DNA of 5,593 bases, taken from NCBI GenBank assembly GCA_021107345.1, contig JAIOSX010000110.1, positions 1-5,593 on the forward strand, in the 5' to 3' direction. The DNA comes from Candidatus Aegiribacteria sp. (GTDB lineage Bacteria; Fermentibacterota; Fermentibacteria; Fermentibacterales; Fermentibacteraceae). Under the pieces are notes generated by a model that was not told the DNA's origin, ran no database searches, and saw only the letters and a list, made by a program, of their open reading frames with translations. Positions 5,513-5,593 of the stretch are shown piece by piece; the stretch's first letter is position 1; the number at the start of each line of letters is the position of its first letter. The translations under genes were made by a program, and so were the position numbers.

Positions 5513-5593
5513 TAAAACAGCTTGGCTTGAGTGATTGAAGCATACGAAACACTTGAACATCCAAACAAAAATGAGGTCAAAATTGAAAGCGAA

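Noticed and set aside
5492..5523. Inverted repeat AAGCTG/CAGCTT around the flavoprotein stop codon as a terminator
   Set aside because: Only 6 bp with a 20-base loop and no T run after it; probably chance.
5531..5593. Open frame from a GTG at 5531 to the right edge (21 codons), and an ATG at 5571 in another frame
   Set aside because: Neither has a ribosome binding site, both are too short to judge, and two overlapping frames are open at once, so no gene can be supported in the last 81 bases.
1..5593. CRISPR arrays, tRNA or rRNA genes, insertion sequences
   Set aside because: No regularly spaced repeats, cloverleaf-like sequences, rRNA-like stretches, transposase frames or terminal repeats were seen.

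Overview
The window reads as a chromosomal segment from a bacterium that makes secreted, cell-surface-type proteins of the FCB kind (Fibrobacteres-Chlorobi-Bacteroidetes and neighbouring candidate phyla). The evidence is one gingipain-type (C25) peptidase and one secreted beta-propeller, both ending in a roughly 80-90 residue 'PNP...G(R)...G-(I/V)-Y' C-terminal domain of the type IX sorting / FlgD-Ig kind. A third signal-peptide protein has a tryptophan- and glycine-rich mature N terminus. Strong AAGGAG-type ribosome binding sites and sigma70-like promoters fit a free-living bacterium of moderate GC. A lineage such as Candidatus Fermentibacteria is my inference from the style of these proteins; nothing in the sequence proves it.

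Layout, left to right: (1) bases 1-228, minus strand, the first 76 codons of an unidentified exported protein that runs off the left edge. (2) 334-1464, minus strand, a secreted SMP-30/NHL-like beta-propeller with a C-terminal sorting-type domain, preceded by a good promoter at 1561-1588. (3) 1670-3960, minus strand, one C25 peptidase gene broken into two reading frames by a -1 frameshift at about 2836-2839. The first piece holds the signal peptide, pro-region and N-terminal catalytic subdomain. The second holds the His/Cys catalytic residues, an Ig-like region and the sorting-type domain. (4) 4043-4663, minus strand, a TetR/AcrR regulator with a WHG-type ligand domain. (5) 4664-4780, a compact divergent control region. 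(6) 4781-5512, plus strand, a flavodoxin-fold FMN protein with the Cys-x2-Cys-x2-Cys-x7-Cys motif of Isf-type iron-sulfur flavoproteins. The last 81 bases contain no supportable gene.

There are two themes. The left two thirds is a cluster of same-strand exported proteins, apparently with their own promoters. The right third is a regulator/target pair: the TetR and flavoprotein genes diverge from overlapping -35 elements. The shared region carries two tandem copies of a 19-bp near-palindrome, ATCTTkACnnnGTTAAGwT, which is a strong candidate for the TetR operator. The most rewarding points to check are the operator pair, the frameshift in the C25 gene, and the apparent SMP-30-like metal-binding quartet in the secreted propeller.
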